DNA from: Diphasiastrum complanatum
Lineage: Eukaryota > Streptophyta > Lycopodiopsida > Lycopodiales > Lycopodiaceae
Assembly (NCBI GenBank): GCA_029204225.1
Contig: CM055111.1
Span: 45,147,255 to 45,211,254 of the forward strand
Direction of reading: 5' to 3'
Length of the DNA: 64,000 bases
Both the position numbers and the translations under genes were made by a program. The notes beneath the pieces were generated by a model that worked only from the letters and a program-made list of their open reading frames with translations, was not told the DNA's origin and did not search any database. Shown piece by piece: positions 45,616-56,416 of the stretch (positions are counted from its first letter, which is position 1; each line of letters starts with the position of its first letter).

Positions 45616-46860
45616 ATGTATGACACAGATGCACAAAAGATCGTGATTTCTAGAGATGCTACTTTTGATGAGATGGGTCAAAATGATCAAATAAAATTGA
45701 CAATTGATCTCTTTGATGATAAAGCTAAAGTGCAAGTGAAGGAGGAAGTTGGTGTCGATATGGAAGAGCCAATGAAAAAAGACAGGGTCAATAATGAGAT
45801 TCCTAGGAGAGTGCCTAAGTGGTACTTGTTAGTAACAAGTGATGCTAATAAGGGAGATACTCCTGAATCAAGTGAGCAGGGAGAGCTTAGAAAATCAAGT
45901 AGAAATCGAAAACCTCCTGCAAGATTAGAAATGAATCTAGCCCTAATGGGTTTTGTGCTCAAGGCTCAAGAACCAAAAACTTTTGATAAAGCAAAGGAGC
46001 ACAAGGAGTGGCGTGAAGCTATGGAAACAGAAATGGAAGCTATCACGAAAAATAGGACGTGGAACTTGGTTGAGCTATCTGATGGTAAGACGCCTATCAC
46101 TTGCAAATGGATATACAAGATCAAATATGGAGCTGATGGGCAACTCAACAAGTACAAAGCACGGTTGGTTGCGAGAGGATTTGAGCAGCAGGAAGGTATT
46201 GATTTTGAGGAAACCTTCGCACCCGTAGCTAAGATGGTAACGATACGTTCTATCATTGCTATTTCTATTTTCTATGGTTGGAAGATCCAGCAAATGGACG
46301 TTAAATCTGCTTTTCTTAATGGAGTGCTGGATGAAGAGGTGTACTTAGTACAACCTCAAGGATTTGTTGAGCCAGGGAGAGAGCATCTCATTTGTAAGCT
46401 CAACAAAGCCATTTATGGATTGAAGCAAGCACCACGGGCGTGGTACCCTTGCATTGATGAACACTTCAAGCAAAGGAGAATGGTAAAGAGTGATGTTGAT
46501 CCTAATCTTTATATTCTAAGACAAGATTCGAATATAGTTTTCATTGTGTTGTACGTGGATGATTTGATTATTATAGAAATTAATGAGAGCTTAATTGATG
46601 AAATAAAATCAGATCTTTCCAATGCTTTTGACATGAGTGATCTAGGATTGATGCACTATTGTCTTGGCATTGAAGTATGGCAAAAGGAAAACATGGTCTT
46701 TCTTACACAAAGCAAATTTGCACGAGATTTGCTTTATAAATTCAATATGCAGGATTGTAAGCCTTTGAGAACACCTATGGATGTCAACATGAAGCTTTTA
46801 CATATGATGAATCTGAGAAAGTGGATGCTTATTTGTATAGATAGCTGGTGGGTAGTTTGA
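45616..46860 (+). CDS. pol: G reverse transcriptase, long open frame
   Basis: The frame of 414 codons covers the integrase tail, the linker (RKSSRNRKPPARL) and nearly the whole RT: TCKWIYKIKYGADGQLNKYKA, GIDFEETFAPVAKMVTIRSI, QQMDVKSAFLNGVLDEEVYL, AIYGLKQAPRAWY, then the active site VLYVDDLIIIE at about 46550-46580 and LGLMHYCLGIEVWQ. This is the best-preserved RT in the window. It ends in a frameshift before the last RT block. Confidence 0.9.
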   Translation: MYDTDAQKIVISRDATFDEMGQNDQIKLTIDLFDDKAKVQVKEEVGVDMEEPMKKDRVNNEIPRRVPKWYLLVTSDANKGDTPESSEQGELRKSSRNRKPPARLEMNLALMGFVLKAQEPKTFDKAKEHKEWREAMETEMEAITKNRTWNLVELSDGKTPITCKWIYKIKYGADGQLNKYKARLVARGFEQQEGIDFEETFAPVAKMVTIRSIIAISIFYGWKIQQMDVKSAFLNGVLDEEVYLVQPQGFVEPGREHLICKLNKAIYGLKQAPRAWYPCIDEHFKQRRMVKSDVDPNLYILRQDSNIVFIVLYVDDLIIIEINESLIDEIKSDLSNAFDMSDLGLMHYCLGIEVWQKENMVFLTQSKFARDLLYKFNMQDCKPLRTPMDVNMKLLHMMNLRKWMLICIDSWWVV

Positions 46861-47481
46861 TTTATTTGACACACACGCGGCCTGATATTCCTTATGTTGT
46901 TGGTGTTGTTAGTCAATTTATGCAAGATCCTAGTCAAGCACACTGGAAGTCTGCTAAACATATTCTCAGATACATTCGAGGGACATTGAATTTTGGTTTG
47001 AAGTATGATCAGCCTGAAGCACCAATGTTGGTAGGTTATATAGATGCCGATTGGGCAAGTAATATTGATGACAAAAGATCTACCAGTGGTCATACATTCA
47101 GTTATGGTACAGCTACAATTTCATGGAGCAGCAAAAAACAACCTACAGTAGTCTTATCATCGACGAAAACTGAATATCGAGCACTTAGCAATGCTACACA
47201 AGAAGCAGTATGGTTACAAAGATTGCTTGTGGATTCAGGTCAACCATAGGTGGATGCGGCTACTATATCTTGCGATAATCAAAGTTGCATGCAACATCGA
47301 AATACACTACCATTTTGTTCAAGAGAAAAATTTTTATGGAGCCATTGATCTTGTTTTTTGTAAATCTGAAGATCAAATGGCAGATATTTATACTAAGTCA
47401 TTAGGTAGATGTAAATTTGAGAGGTTTCATACTCTATTAGGAATAGAAGAATGTAATTTTATCATTGAGGGAGAGTGTTAG
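46848..47481 (+). pseudogene. pol: G RNase H
   Basis: MGSLIYLTHTRPDIPYVVGV closes RT. RNase H reads GYIDADWASNIDDKRSTSGH (Asp), VVLSSTKTEYRALSNATQEA, in which the Glu region carries a Lys for Ala-type change, and a frameshift near 47245. EIHYHFVQEKNF and MADIYTKSLGRCKFERF follow to a TAG-type end at 47481. Confidence 0.86.
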
Positions 47482-47722
47482 AAATCAATGATAAACTTCA
47501 TTGTTACTGTTTACGAGGTACATTAATGTTGACAGTTGTGACCAGCTGTCATTAGCAGGAGGGTAGCCTATTAGTCTACTCGTAGGTCTTCTCTTTCTAT
47601 CAAGGGTTCAAGGTTTATTTGTACATTTGACATTCAGTATGATATAGAGTGATAGTGTGATTGTGCATGTTCTTCCGCCTTCTTGTGGTGAATGCTTGAT
47701 GTTGCATATCTGATTATTGACA
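47476..47722 (+). repeat. G 3' LTR
   Basis: This is the partner of 42262-42524. A purine tract (ATTGAGGGAGAG) precedes it, and CTGCA follows. Confidence 0.93.
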
Positions 47723-47882
47723 CTGCAAACAAGAGAACTAGAATATTATCCTTCACTACGTCAGGTGTCAGCAGATTGCCATTGGCATTGGGAGTAGTGA
47801 GCAATGACGACAGTAAATCCTGGTCCGGAGATGTTGTTCCTTCTCTCAGCTGCTTTATCCGCTTTGCAATAACACATTTGAT
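47723..47882 (-). pseudogene. Cytochrome P450 (CYP85 clan), first half of I-helix exon
   Basis: From an AG acceptor at about 47883-47884, the minus strand reads AKRIKQLREGTTSPDQDLLS, SLLTTPNANGNLLTPDVV and KDNILVLLFA. It then meets copia G, and continues beyond it at 42261. The SPDQDLLSxLLTT and DNIxxLLFA pattern is typical of CYP85-clan plant P450s (CYP716, CYP725 and relatives). Neighbouring upstream exons were not found with confidence; a stretch at 48250-48480 has weak resemblance. Confidence 0.78.
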
Positions 47883-48480
47883 CTATTATATTCTGCAACT
47901 TCAGAGATGAAGAGAATAGTCACTCAAAAGAACAAAGCACTACAAAGAAGTTAATAAAAAGTCAAAGGTAATCATCCAAGCACGCAATGATCAATTTGTC
48001 ACCTTATGAATCATCATCAAAAGTTTCGCACAAAAAAAATAAGACGGTCAGAGCTGTCCCACATCACTGAGCAAGCATTGTGAGCCATGATTATACAGTC
48101 AGAATCGCTTTAGTGAGGGAGCGAGTGGCAACTCCTTAAAAAGTGAAAAAATACATAGTAGTTTTCTGACACCTTCCTTGAATGGTAACTCAAATCAATG
48201 CCTCGATAGAACTAACAATGGGAGACTTTGTAGAGTAATGGCAATAGTGATGTGAATAGATTTCTTGAAAAGTAGATCTTCTGAAAAAAGTTGAGCATAT
48301 TGAAAGTGCCCCCATGTATGCCGGCATTTGTTGCCCAGAAAGCAGAAAAAGATAGTTCACGTGTAGTCTGTGTCCACGACCTGGGGTGCTTGTGCAGCAC
48401 GATGAGCAACTCCCTTCTTCGATGGCACACTCCGAGGTTGCTTCATTGGTGCTTCATTGGAACTATTCTGAACACGAATT
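47883..48480. other. Unassigned, possible decayed P450 upstream exon
   Basis: Minus-strand frames around 48250-48400 contain short patches (for example AYMGALSI) that could be a decayed P450 exon, but no frame supports it over more than about 15 residues. Confidence 0.2.
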
Positions 48481-48493
48481 CTCTCTCACACCC

Positions 48494-48609
<116 letters not shown>

Positions 48610-48819
48610 TGCGCCTTGGGGGAGGAAAATTTGAAATGTGTGTGTGTGTGTCAAAAGAATAAAAAAAAATTGAATTTGTTGTTTTCTTATCATTTTTTCA
48701 AAGACATTTTTTTTAGCTTTATTCTTTGCAAAAAACATGACATTTTTCACGGGCAGTACGTGACATTTTCGGTGGCACAGGGTTAATTTTTTGATGACAA
48801 CCCTTACGCACTCTATCTA

Positions 48820-48828
48820 ATATATATA

Positions 48829-48923
<95 letters not shown>
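48820..48923. repeat. (TA)n(TG)n(TA)n microsatellite
   Basis: A TATATG start, a long TG run (about 48835-48882), then CATA/TATA to 48923. Confidence 0.97.
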
Positions 48924-48926
<3 letters not shown>

Positions 48927-50289
48927 GTCTTTCCATAGAATTTGATGGAAAATCAACATCTTGCACTTTCCAAGTACATTGTTTATGTATGGTGAGTTCT
49001 ACCATGATTTGTGACTGATCTTAAGCATTAATTGCATTGATTGGAAGGTAGTAGACTTGTTTATAGGTTGGCCAAGCTTGTTGTAGCATCATATCACATT
49101 TTGGATCAAATAACATTCATGGGAGCATATGGGCCTTTGAATAAAAGCTAGTTTTGCAAAGTAGCAATTAAAGATGGGAACTCAAGGTTTAATCTAACTT
49201 CGACCAAATTGTTTAGTGAATGGTAGTTGACTTGAATGATGCCAGCAATATTTTCCATCATTACACTTGTTGACTAGTCCCGCATTTAAGTTATTAGGCT
49301 TAGGAAAAGGAGTTCATGGGTCGCTAATGTGAGGTTCGCAATGACCTTTGTCATCATGAAATTGCTCGATACCTTTCAACAAAAATTTCAGTATCTCTCT
49401 TTCAACCTTCACCCAACCTTCACCAATCCTACTAAACTTTTCAAAATATAGTAATCTATCATTAGTGAGTTTTGTGAGAGTTAGTTCCATCAGATTTTTT
49501 CCAATGATGGTTACATGTCCAAAATATCATTCTGAAACCCCGCCAAGCTTAAAAAAATCCTTGTTTTGCCAAAAAACCTTGCCTAGCCTACCATATATCT
49601 ATTTGTCAAATCGATCTTCAAGCAAGAGGTTGAAAGTTAGTTTTGTCAGGTTTCTTAGAAAAAATCATTTTAGTGTATTTTTTTAAATCCAAAATAGCAA
49701 GTGAAATCCTCACCGAGTTAACCCTCACCTAGACAACCTTTGTCTGTCATATTTTTTCTAGTCTCAAGTTTTGGTATAGAAGATATAGTACCTATCCAAG
49801 AACAAAGTTACATTTTTAATGTTGTAAATTCTTGAATTTGTTTTGCAAGACAAGTAGAAGACTCAAACTTGACATTGGCCCTTTTTCATCTTGAACTTGA
49901 CTTGACCTCATTATATACTTGACATAAGTCAAATAAAGAATTGAACCGTGTCTAATCCCTTATAATGATCTTGTTGTGAATATAGCAATTAGATATTCAT
50001 ATTACTTATTTGTTGCCAAGAATTTCACCTTTGAAAATTGTTGGATTATTATTCTCATAATCAATCTTTAGTCTACATCCATTCAGTTATCCAGTTTTTG
50101 CATTTTTACTCATGTTTTTACACAGTCTGTAGAAATACACAAGAATGGCTAACAGTCGGATTCAACAACGACATAAACTATCGAAGGTTTTTGAACTATC
50201 AAATGTTAATAGAATATGTTATCACTTATTTTGAAGTTAACAACTTGCCCTAACCATCGTTAGCAAGTACTTACCATGTAACCTAATTG
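48924..50289. other. Unassigned sequence
   Basis: AT-rich, no supported gene. Around 49470-49750 scattered words (GTGAGAGTTAGTTCCATCAG, AACCCTCACC) recall the D/E leader, which may mean a very old gypsy remnant. Confidence 0.35.
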
Positions 50290-50339
50290 AATATATATAT
50301 ATATATATATATATTTGAGAGAGAGAGAGAGAGAGAGAG
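50290..50339. repeat. (AT)n(GA)n microsatellite
   Basis: AT run to about 50314, then GA run to 50339. Confidence 0.95.
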
Positions 50340-50364
50340 TGTAAGGGTGTTGTTAACCCATCAT

Positions 50365-50557
50365 TATTGGAATACACATCACTAGAGATAGATTGCATAA
50401 AAAAGTCTATCTTAGCCGACAAAAATATCTAGAGAGCATTCTAGAAAAATTTCACCGATTGATACACCAATGGATTCAGCTATATGGTATTGACTAAACC
50501 TTTTTGGGTAGATACTGAAAGTGAGATACTTGACCTGCCCAAGTATACTTATCATAT
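50365..50557 (+). pseudogene. pol: Copia RT relic H
   Basis: It reads GIHITRDRLHKKVYLSRQKY, then LESILEKFH and PIDTPMDS, and aligns well with A2 at about 18800-19000. The match stops at the microsatellite that begins near 50555. About 190 bp remain. Confidence 0.75.
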
Positions 50558-50943
50558 ACACACACATATATGCATACATATACATATATTATATACACAT
50601 ATACATATACACATACACACATATACATATATATACATATATACACATATATATCTACATACACATGCACATGCACACATACACATGCACACACACACAC
50701 ACACATATATGCATACGCATACGCATACACATACACATACACACACATATACGTATAGATAAACACACATATACACATATACATATACATATACATACAC
50801 ATACACATATGCATATGCATACACATACACATATACATAATATACATACATATATGATACTTAAACATATACATACACATACACATACACATACATACCA
50901 TCAGCCGCTTGCCATCGACATGCACACTATGCTAGTATGTGTA

Positions 50944-51001
<58 letters not shown>
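50555..51001. repeat. Complex (CA)n/(TA)n microsatellite
   Basis: Almost 450 bp of alternating purine-pyrimidine (CACATATACATA types), broken only by about 50 bp of ordinary sequence at 50899-50940, and ending in an AT run to 51001. Confidence 0.95.
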
Positions 51002-51003
<2 letters not shown>

Positions 51004-51252
51004 TTATGAGTGCTTGTCGTTGACGGGCAATAGCGGCCGATCTAGGTGACGGTCGATGATTTGGAAATTCAATATGTCGTTGATGGACGATGATTTTTTG
51101 ATCTAGGTGGCGGCTGATGAGTGGGTATGCCCGTCGTTGACGGGCGGCCGACGATCTGGGTGACGGTCGATGATTTGGATGGCGGTTTAGGTGATGGTCG
51201 ATGATTTGGATGGTGGTCGATGGTTTAGGAGGACAGCCGATGGTCATTGACG
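51002..51252. repeat. Degenerate minisatellite, GACGGTCGATGATTTGGATGG-like units
   Basis: GC-richer than its surroundings. Words GTCGTTGACGGGC, GGCCGATGATCT and GGTGACGGTCGATGATTTGG recur about eight times at irregular 25-45 bp spacing. Confidence 0.7.
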
Positions 51253-51422
51253 GGTGGCCGAAGGAAGAGTCGCATTTTTCGGGAGGGGGAGTGTCACATT
51301 TTTCGGGAGGGCAGAAAGCGGCTTGTGCATGGGAGACCTTCGCATTTTACTTAAAGGCACCTTCGTAATCTTAAGGGTACTCTCACATTTTGAAGGGTAC
51401 CTTTGCATTTTGAAGGGCACCT
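51253..51422 (+). repeat. A-family LTR-like repeats, left of element I
   Basis: Short units such as TTCGCATTTT, AAGGGTACCTTTGCATTTTG and AAGGGCACCTT resemble the GCGAAGGTG/TGCGACACTG words of the A1 and A2 LTRs. The pattern continues beyond I at 57156-57240, so I seems to have inserted in such an LTR. Confidence 0.45.
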
Positions 51423-52142
51423 TGTCGCGAATGGGTTTAGTGTATCGCGAACGAATTTGTTTCTTTTGAATTTTTTTAGGCGATAGCTTACATGATCCTA
51501 GACACGCGACTACAGATCACAGAACATATATCATTCTAGCAATCAAGACAGCGGAAGACAAGGAGATGCACAAGATAGAGCAACTATATTATCAGTTTGA
51601 TTTTTAGAGCGAGATGATCAATGTCTCGCTCGTTGCCACCTGACACTCTGCTCCTTTGTTGTGTTCTGCTCGTTGGCAAACTTTCATCCACAGCTATTTC
51701 GAGTCTATTCTTTTTCTTTTCTGCTCTACTCGCGTACACTCTCAGTGTATTCTTTTGATCTAAAACAAGGTTTATATCTCCACTGTGTGGAGTTTACAAG
51801 ATAGCTAAATAAAGAATTACAAGAGTAGTTAACGCTAATCAACTAATCAGTTACTCTCCGTTATTGCTAATTGTTTCAGCTGAGGATGAAATTTAAGACT
51901 CCACGCTTGTTGAGCTACCAGTTGGCAGCGCGAAAGATTTTCTTTCATTTCTTTTCGTTTTGTGTCGTGTCGTGTCTTTTTGGTCCTGGAGGCATGTTTG
52001 ACTTTCACGAATCATTCGACCTTCAAGTTTTGCTTTGCTTCGTGTCTTAGGGTTTTTGAGGTACGTTGACTTTTGTGAATTGTTCACCATCGACCTTCGC
52101 TTCGTGTTGCGGCAAAGTTGTAGGAGTTCACCATTTCTGACA
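51423..52142 (-). repeat. I 3' LTR
   Basis: It pairs with 56432-57155 over its whole length. A polypurine tract (minus TCAAGAGGGAG at 52143-52153) adjoins it. Confidence 0.9.
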
Positions 52143-52143
52143 C

Positions 52144-52663
52144 TCCCTCTTGAACCTTGCAGCTTTGCACGTTTAATCCAATTGCCTTTCTTTGCTTTGC
52201 AAAGAGTGGCTTGTCGAGCGGCTTCGTGAGCAGATCTGCAATCATGTCTTTAGATTCTATGTACTGGACCTGGAGCTCTCCTTTCGAGATCAAATCTCAA
52301 ATGTGTACTTCAGAGGTATGTGTTTTGTCTTTGAATGGAAGACAAGATCTCGGGACAGATAAATGGCACTCTGAGAATCCATCATCATTGTGCATGGCCC
52401 TCCTTGTGGTATCCCAATTGCCTCCAGCATCATCCGCAACCAAACTACCTCGTTCGCCACATTTGAAACTGCGACTTATTCAGCTTCGCAAGAGAATTGA
52501 GCTACCAAGGTTTGCTTTTTACATATCCAATTGATTGTTGTTCCTCACGCTATTGAACATCCTCCAGTTACAGACTTGCTATCATCTTTGCAGCTCGCCC
52601 AGCTTGCATCACTGTAGTGGTGCAACTCGAATCCTTTTTTTTCGTTTTCTGCTCTGTAGGTTA
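52144..52663 (-). pseudogene. pol: I RNase H
   Basis: The minus strand reads GFELHHYSDASWASCKDDSK (Asp), VAQFSCEAE followed by a stop in place of Tyr, VAVSNVANEVVWLRMM, MMMDSQSAIYLSRD (Asp), then IADLLTKPLDKPLFAKQRKA. The reading joins upstream RT sequence only when J and one GGTTA copy are removed. Confidence 0.85.
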
Positions 52664-53659
52664 TGATGAGAAAAACTGATGAGAAATTCATCGAATTCAC
52701 AAAACTTTCACGAAGGCGAATCAAGCACGACTCTCTTCGACTCGGATGGAGTTCAGATGCGATCGGTGGACACTCCTACAATCCTCCGAAATGTAGTCAG
52801 GCACTGCTGATCTACGTTTATAGAATTAATGCAGCATTCAAGATGGTTTCAACCAGAGTGCGGAATTCAAATGAACAGGAAAAACTCAGACATATGAAAT
52901 AACAATATATGCATTCGCATTGGAGATCATACGCAACAAGAAAATAATCTATATTGATTTTTCTCTGATTTCTTCAAGCATTGCATGCAAATCCACGCAG
53001 TGCGTTGGCATGAGAGAAAACGCTTCTCTCATGGATGTATGTCACGCTTACTAGTGGACTTTGGATCTCTATGGATCCTGATCATAGAACTCGTCTCGCA
53101 TGCAGGCGGACTTGCTATCTGTATTTTGTCTTGATTGCTTACTAGCATCAGACTATTGTGTTACACTGTATATGTATATTGTTAATCTGTATGTCAAAAA
53201 ATATCATCCAGTAAGCATGGTCGCTCTATGTAAATCTAAGATTAGAGTGATTAAACATCTACAACTAATCAGGGAGTTACAAGAGTGGCAGATTCTCCAC
53301 GACCTAGGAAGTATCTACAGACGTCATGCCATCAGATCAGATCTCTGTACTTCTGGGTACTTGCGTGATCTTAGCCGGTACTCTTTGGAGCGTGAGGGCA
53401 AAACAGGTTTCATTTTGCTTGTATGCCTTTCTCTCGTACTGGACCGCAAAGGAATCTCGTTCGTGGATCTTGCGTGTTTGCGAACCGTTTGTCTTCGTCT
53501 CCTTTGACTTTGGTGTTCGTGAATCGTTCGTCTTCGTCTCCTTTGACTTTCGTGTTCGCAAAACTCTTCATGTTTCGTGTCTCTAGATTTTTGAGTTCGC
53601 GACCATCTTCGTCAGGTTGAGGGCTGAAAGCTAACAAGGCTTTGTATTCTGTTTCTTCA
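52664..53659. mobile_element. Solo LTR J in element I, GGTTA duplication
   Basis: The insert begins TGATGAG and ends TTTCTTCA. GGTTA flanks it at 52659-52663 and 53660-53664. Without it the RNase H reading is continuous (NMGLTYRAENE). It has no coding domain. A 33-bp repeat (TCCTTTGACTTT...GTGTTCG) occurs twice near 53492-53560. Its T-rich, CTTCGTGT-rich style resembles the LTR of I, so it may be a related family. Confidence 0.85.
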
Positions 53660-54648
53660 GGTTAATCCCATATTTTGGGTACCCTTCAGACATTGTAGGA
53701 TTCATTTTTCCATTTGCCAATGTGCCATTCCAAGATTGGAAGAGAATTGGCTTAAGACGTAAACAGAGAAAACTAGATCGGGTCTGGTACAAATTGTAAG
53801 GTACATCAGACTACCGATTAGGTTTTGGTAGGGTATACCTTCCATCTTCTGTTTTTCTTCTTCTGTTTTTGGGCAATCCTGCTTCGTCAACTTGGCTCCA
53901 ACTATCATTGGTGTGGCTTTTTCTTTGTAGTCCATCATGTGATACTGCTTCAGCACCTTTCTGGCATATTCAGACTAACTCAAGTGCATTTTGCCTTTTA
54001 TTCGATCTCTTCTGATCTCTAGCCTAAGGCATTTTGTTGCTTCTCCTAGATCCGTGATTTCATAACTTTCAGAAATCTGACTCTTCGTGTCTTTGATCAG
54101 CATCAAGGAATTTCCTATCATTAGAAAATCATCCACGAAGATAGTCAGTATCACAAAATCTTTTCCTACTCTTTTTATGTAGACATTACAGTCTGGTTGT
54201 GTAGGATTGAAGTCTAGAGACTTCAGAAGACCGTCGAGCTTCTTGTACCAAGCTCGTGATGCCTGCTTTAGACCATAAATGCACCTCTGCAACCGACAGA
54301 CATATTGTTGATTGTCGGGGTCTTCAAATCCTTCAGGCTGCTTCATGAAGATTTCTTCCTCTAGATCTACGTGGAGAAAGGTTGTCTTCACATCAATCTG
54401 GTGAATTTTCATATTATGTTGTGTACCGTATGCTTGTCATCTTGACCATCGACGAATATGTGTCGAAATAATCAAGACCATATCTTTGTGTGTAGCCCTT
54501 CGTGACAAGCCTTGCTTTGTAACGGCCAACAATACCATTTGATTTCATTTTCTTCTTGTACACCCACTTGGAATCGACGATCTCTCTGTTTTCTGGCAGT
54601 GGCTCTAGTGTCCATGCCTCGTTTCGCCTCATCAACTTGATCTCCCAT
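53660..54648 (-). pseudogene. pol: I reverse transcriptase
   Basis: Seen: RRNEAWTLEPLPENREIVDSK, KWVYKKKMKSNGIVGRYKA, IHQIDVKTTFLHVDLEEEIF, CIYGLKQASRAWYK, the active site ILTIFVDDFLMIGN (FVDD) near 54110-54150, ATKCLRLEIRRDR and IGSLMYLTICTRPDLVFSVY. Frameshifts lie near 53965 and 54413. Confidence 0.88.
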
Positions 54649-54650
54649 TA

Positions 54651-55018
54651 GAGGAGTTCTAAATCCAAAAAAGCCCCTTTGTAAAGATTCTTTTTATATT
54701 TTTTCTCGATTTTTTCTTACACATGGACCAATCAAAACACTCAAATTTGAAATCTACATTACATAACTTTTTTAGTCCACATTTTGATTCCACACTAAAA
54801 ATGGCATAACTTTTCAGTGGTAAGTCCGAATTTAGCGGAGTTTGGTGCATTGGAAAGTGCCCAACAAGGACTTTACAGTGATATGTTTCATGACATACTT
54901 CTGAGCTACGATTAAAAAGTTATGGCAAGTCAAAAGTATTAGCGTTATAATATATTAATAATATAAACTACATCTAGCACGAATTCTTAAAAGGTCTTTT
55001 TGGAGCTCAAATCTCCTC
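54651..55018. mobile_element. MITE K, TA duplication
   Basis: A 368-bp AT-rich insert. Its ends form a diverged inverted repeat of about 30 bp (GAGGAGTTCTAAATCC against GAGGAGATTTGAGCTCC when read inward). TA lies on both sides (54649-54650 and 55019-55020), the target typical of Tc1/mariner/Stowaway-like elements. It carries no transposase. Confidence 0.75.
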
Positions 55019-55020
55019 TA

Positions 55021-55292
55021 ATGTCTGACATTGCCTGCTTCCAAAATTCTCCCTCTGGACTCTACACAGCTTCTTGATATGTTGTTGGCTCTTCAGTGAA
55101 GCTGTAGTACTCGAATTGCGTATCTTCGCTCCACTGAAGATTGTCAACGTATCGATCTGGAGGTCTTCTTTGTCTTGTTGACCTTATGGATTCGTTTCGT
55201 CGTCGTTCAAACGTTTCTTGTTCGTGGGGTTGATCTTCTGCCTTCGGCTACTCTGGAGTCTGTGGCTCAACATTCTGATTTGACATATGTCC
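55021..55292 (-). pseudogene. pol: I integrase-RT linker
   Basis: Minus-strand pieces include FWKQAMSDI and RSTRQRRPPDRY-like sequence. No catalytic motif is expected here. Confidence 0.65.
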
Positions 55293-55900
55293 TCAATCTC
55301 CCTCTTGAATTGGCAGCAGTGTGAAGATCTTATGGCCACTCTCATCTTTTAGTCCAGAAAATGTGGACTCATCGAACTTCACATCTCTACAAAAAAAAAA
55401 TCTTCTTTGTGGTTGGATTGTAGAGTCTGTACACTTGTGATCCATTCGAGTACCCAAATATGATTGTTTGCTCTGATTTATCATCAAACTTGCTTCTTTT
55501 TTCTTTTGGAATGTGCTTGTATGTTGCACATTCAAACACATGTACGTATGATAGATCAGGCTTTCTACCTGTCCACATTTCGTATGGTGTCTTGTTTTCC
55601 AGCGCTGTCATTGTTGATCTATTCTGCAGGTGTACTAATGCAGCTATTGCCTCAGTCCAGAATTGACTTGGCAATCGAGCATGTGCCATCATGCATCTAG
55701 CTCCTTCGACTAGCGTCATGTTTCTTCTTTCCGCGACACCATTATTTTTTGGTGTGTACGCAGGAGTGAACTGGTGCTCTATTTCCTAGCAAAATTTTGA
55801 AAATTCTTTGCTCTTGTACTCACCTCCACTGTCAGATCTGATGATCTAAATCTTCTTTGAGGTGTGTCACTCTGCAAATGCCATGAACTTCTTGAAAGAG
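55293..55900 (-). pseudogene. pol: I integrase, partial
   Basis: Seen: VFDSFKKFMAFAE (core), SDSGGEYKSKEF (Asp), a NGVAERRNMTLVEGARCMMA block and FWTEAIAALVHLQNRS, PYEMWTGRKPDLSYVHVFEC, then FDESTFSGLKDES. Stops and shifts separate it. The N-terminal HHCC and first Asp region are absent. Confidence 0.82.
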
Positions 55901-56364
55901 TCAAACACTTTAGATTTTATGAAGTACATCAGTTGTTGTGGTGTTGAGACTTGGTGCTCATGTCTTGATGCAGCGAGTTGAGCGAAGATCGTTCTGATCT
56001 TCTCAACATGTTGGTCTAACTGGTTGTCATCCCATCGTATGGATTGTAGCTGATTGTGAAGATGTATCACTGAAGCTGCAGTCCTCACTTTATACTTTTG
56101 TTTTACTGCATGGCTGCTTTCGCAGTCTTCAATCTGCATGAGTAGATCTTCATTGATGGACGAAATGATGATCGTCATTGCACGCTCATCCTTTCTGATC
56201 CATTCAACTCTCCTCGGGTCTCCCTCTAGAGGTTGCACCTCTGAGAGTTTGGTCACCGACCAGATGCCTTCGCCCTTCAGAAGTGTTTTGATTTTGAATT
56301 TCCATATCTGGTAGTTTGCACCATCAAGACTGATTGCTACTCTTGTCTGGATCGTTGTAGCCAT
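55901..56364 (-). pseudogene. gag: I gag, fused to integrase by deletion
   Basis: It starts MATTIQTRVAISLDGANYQI and continues IWKFKIKTLLKGEGIWSVTK, RTAASVIHLHNQLQSIRWDD and IRTIFAQLAASRHEHQ. The same 165-codon frame then runs into integrase-core sequence (YFIKSKVFDSFKKFM). The gag tail, zinc knuckle, protease and pre-integrase are missing. The join is near 55950-55960. Confidence 0.85.
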
Positions 56365-56416
56365 ATTGTGTTGCCTAGAGAATCACTGTTCAGATATCAG
56401 TAGTGATAACTTGTTT

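Larger units (their letters stand above)
42262..47722 (+). mobile_element. Copia element G, inserted in a P450 exon, CTGCA target duplication
   Basis: LTRs at 42262-42524 and 47476-47722 share nearly all sequence; the left has a small extra block of CTTATGGTGAATG type. CTGCA lies on both sides (42257-42261 and 47723-47727). Internal order is leader, gag, protease, integrase, RT, RNase H. A few stops and frameshifts remain, so it is likely inactive. Removing it and one CTGCA restores the host exon frame at that point. Confidence 0.95.

Noticed and set aside
48212-48430. Possible upstream P450 exon on the minus strand
   Set aside because: Only a few residues fit in any one frame; no clear splice sites.
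49470-49750. Words resembling the D/E leader (GTGAGAGTTAGTTCC, AACCCTCACC)
   Set aside because: Too short and scattered to call an element; mentioned in the unassigned stretch.
50484-51003. Tyr/His/Ile/Thr and Cys/Val/Tyr frames over the CA/TA repeats
   Set aside because: Microsatellite, open in all frames, no real protein.
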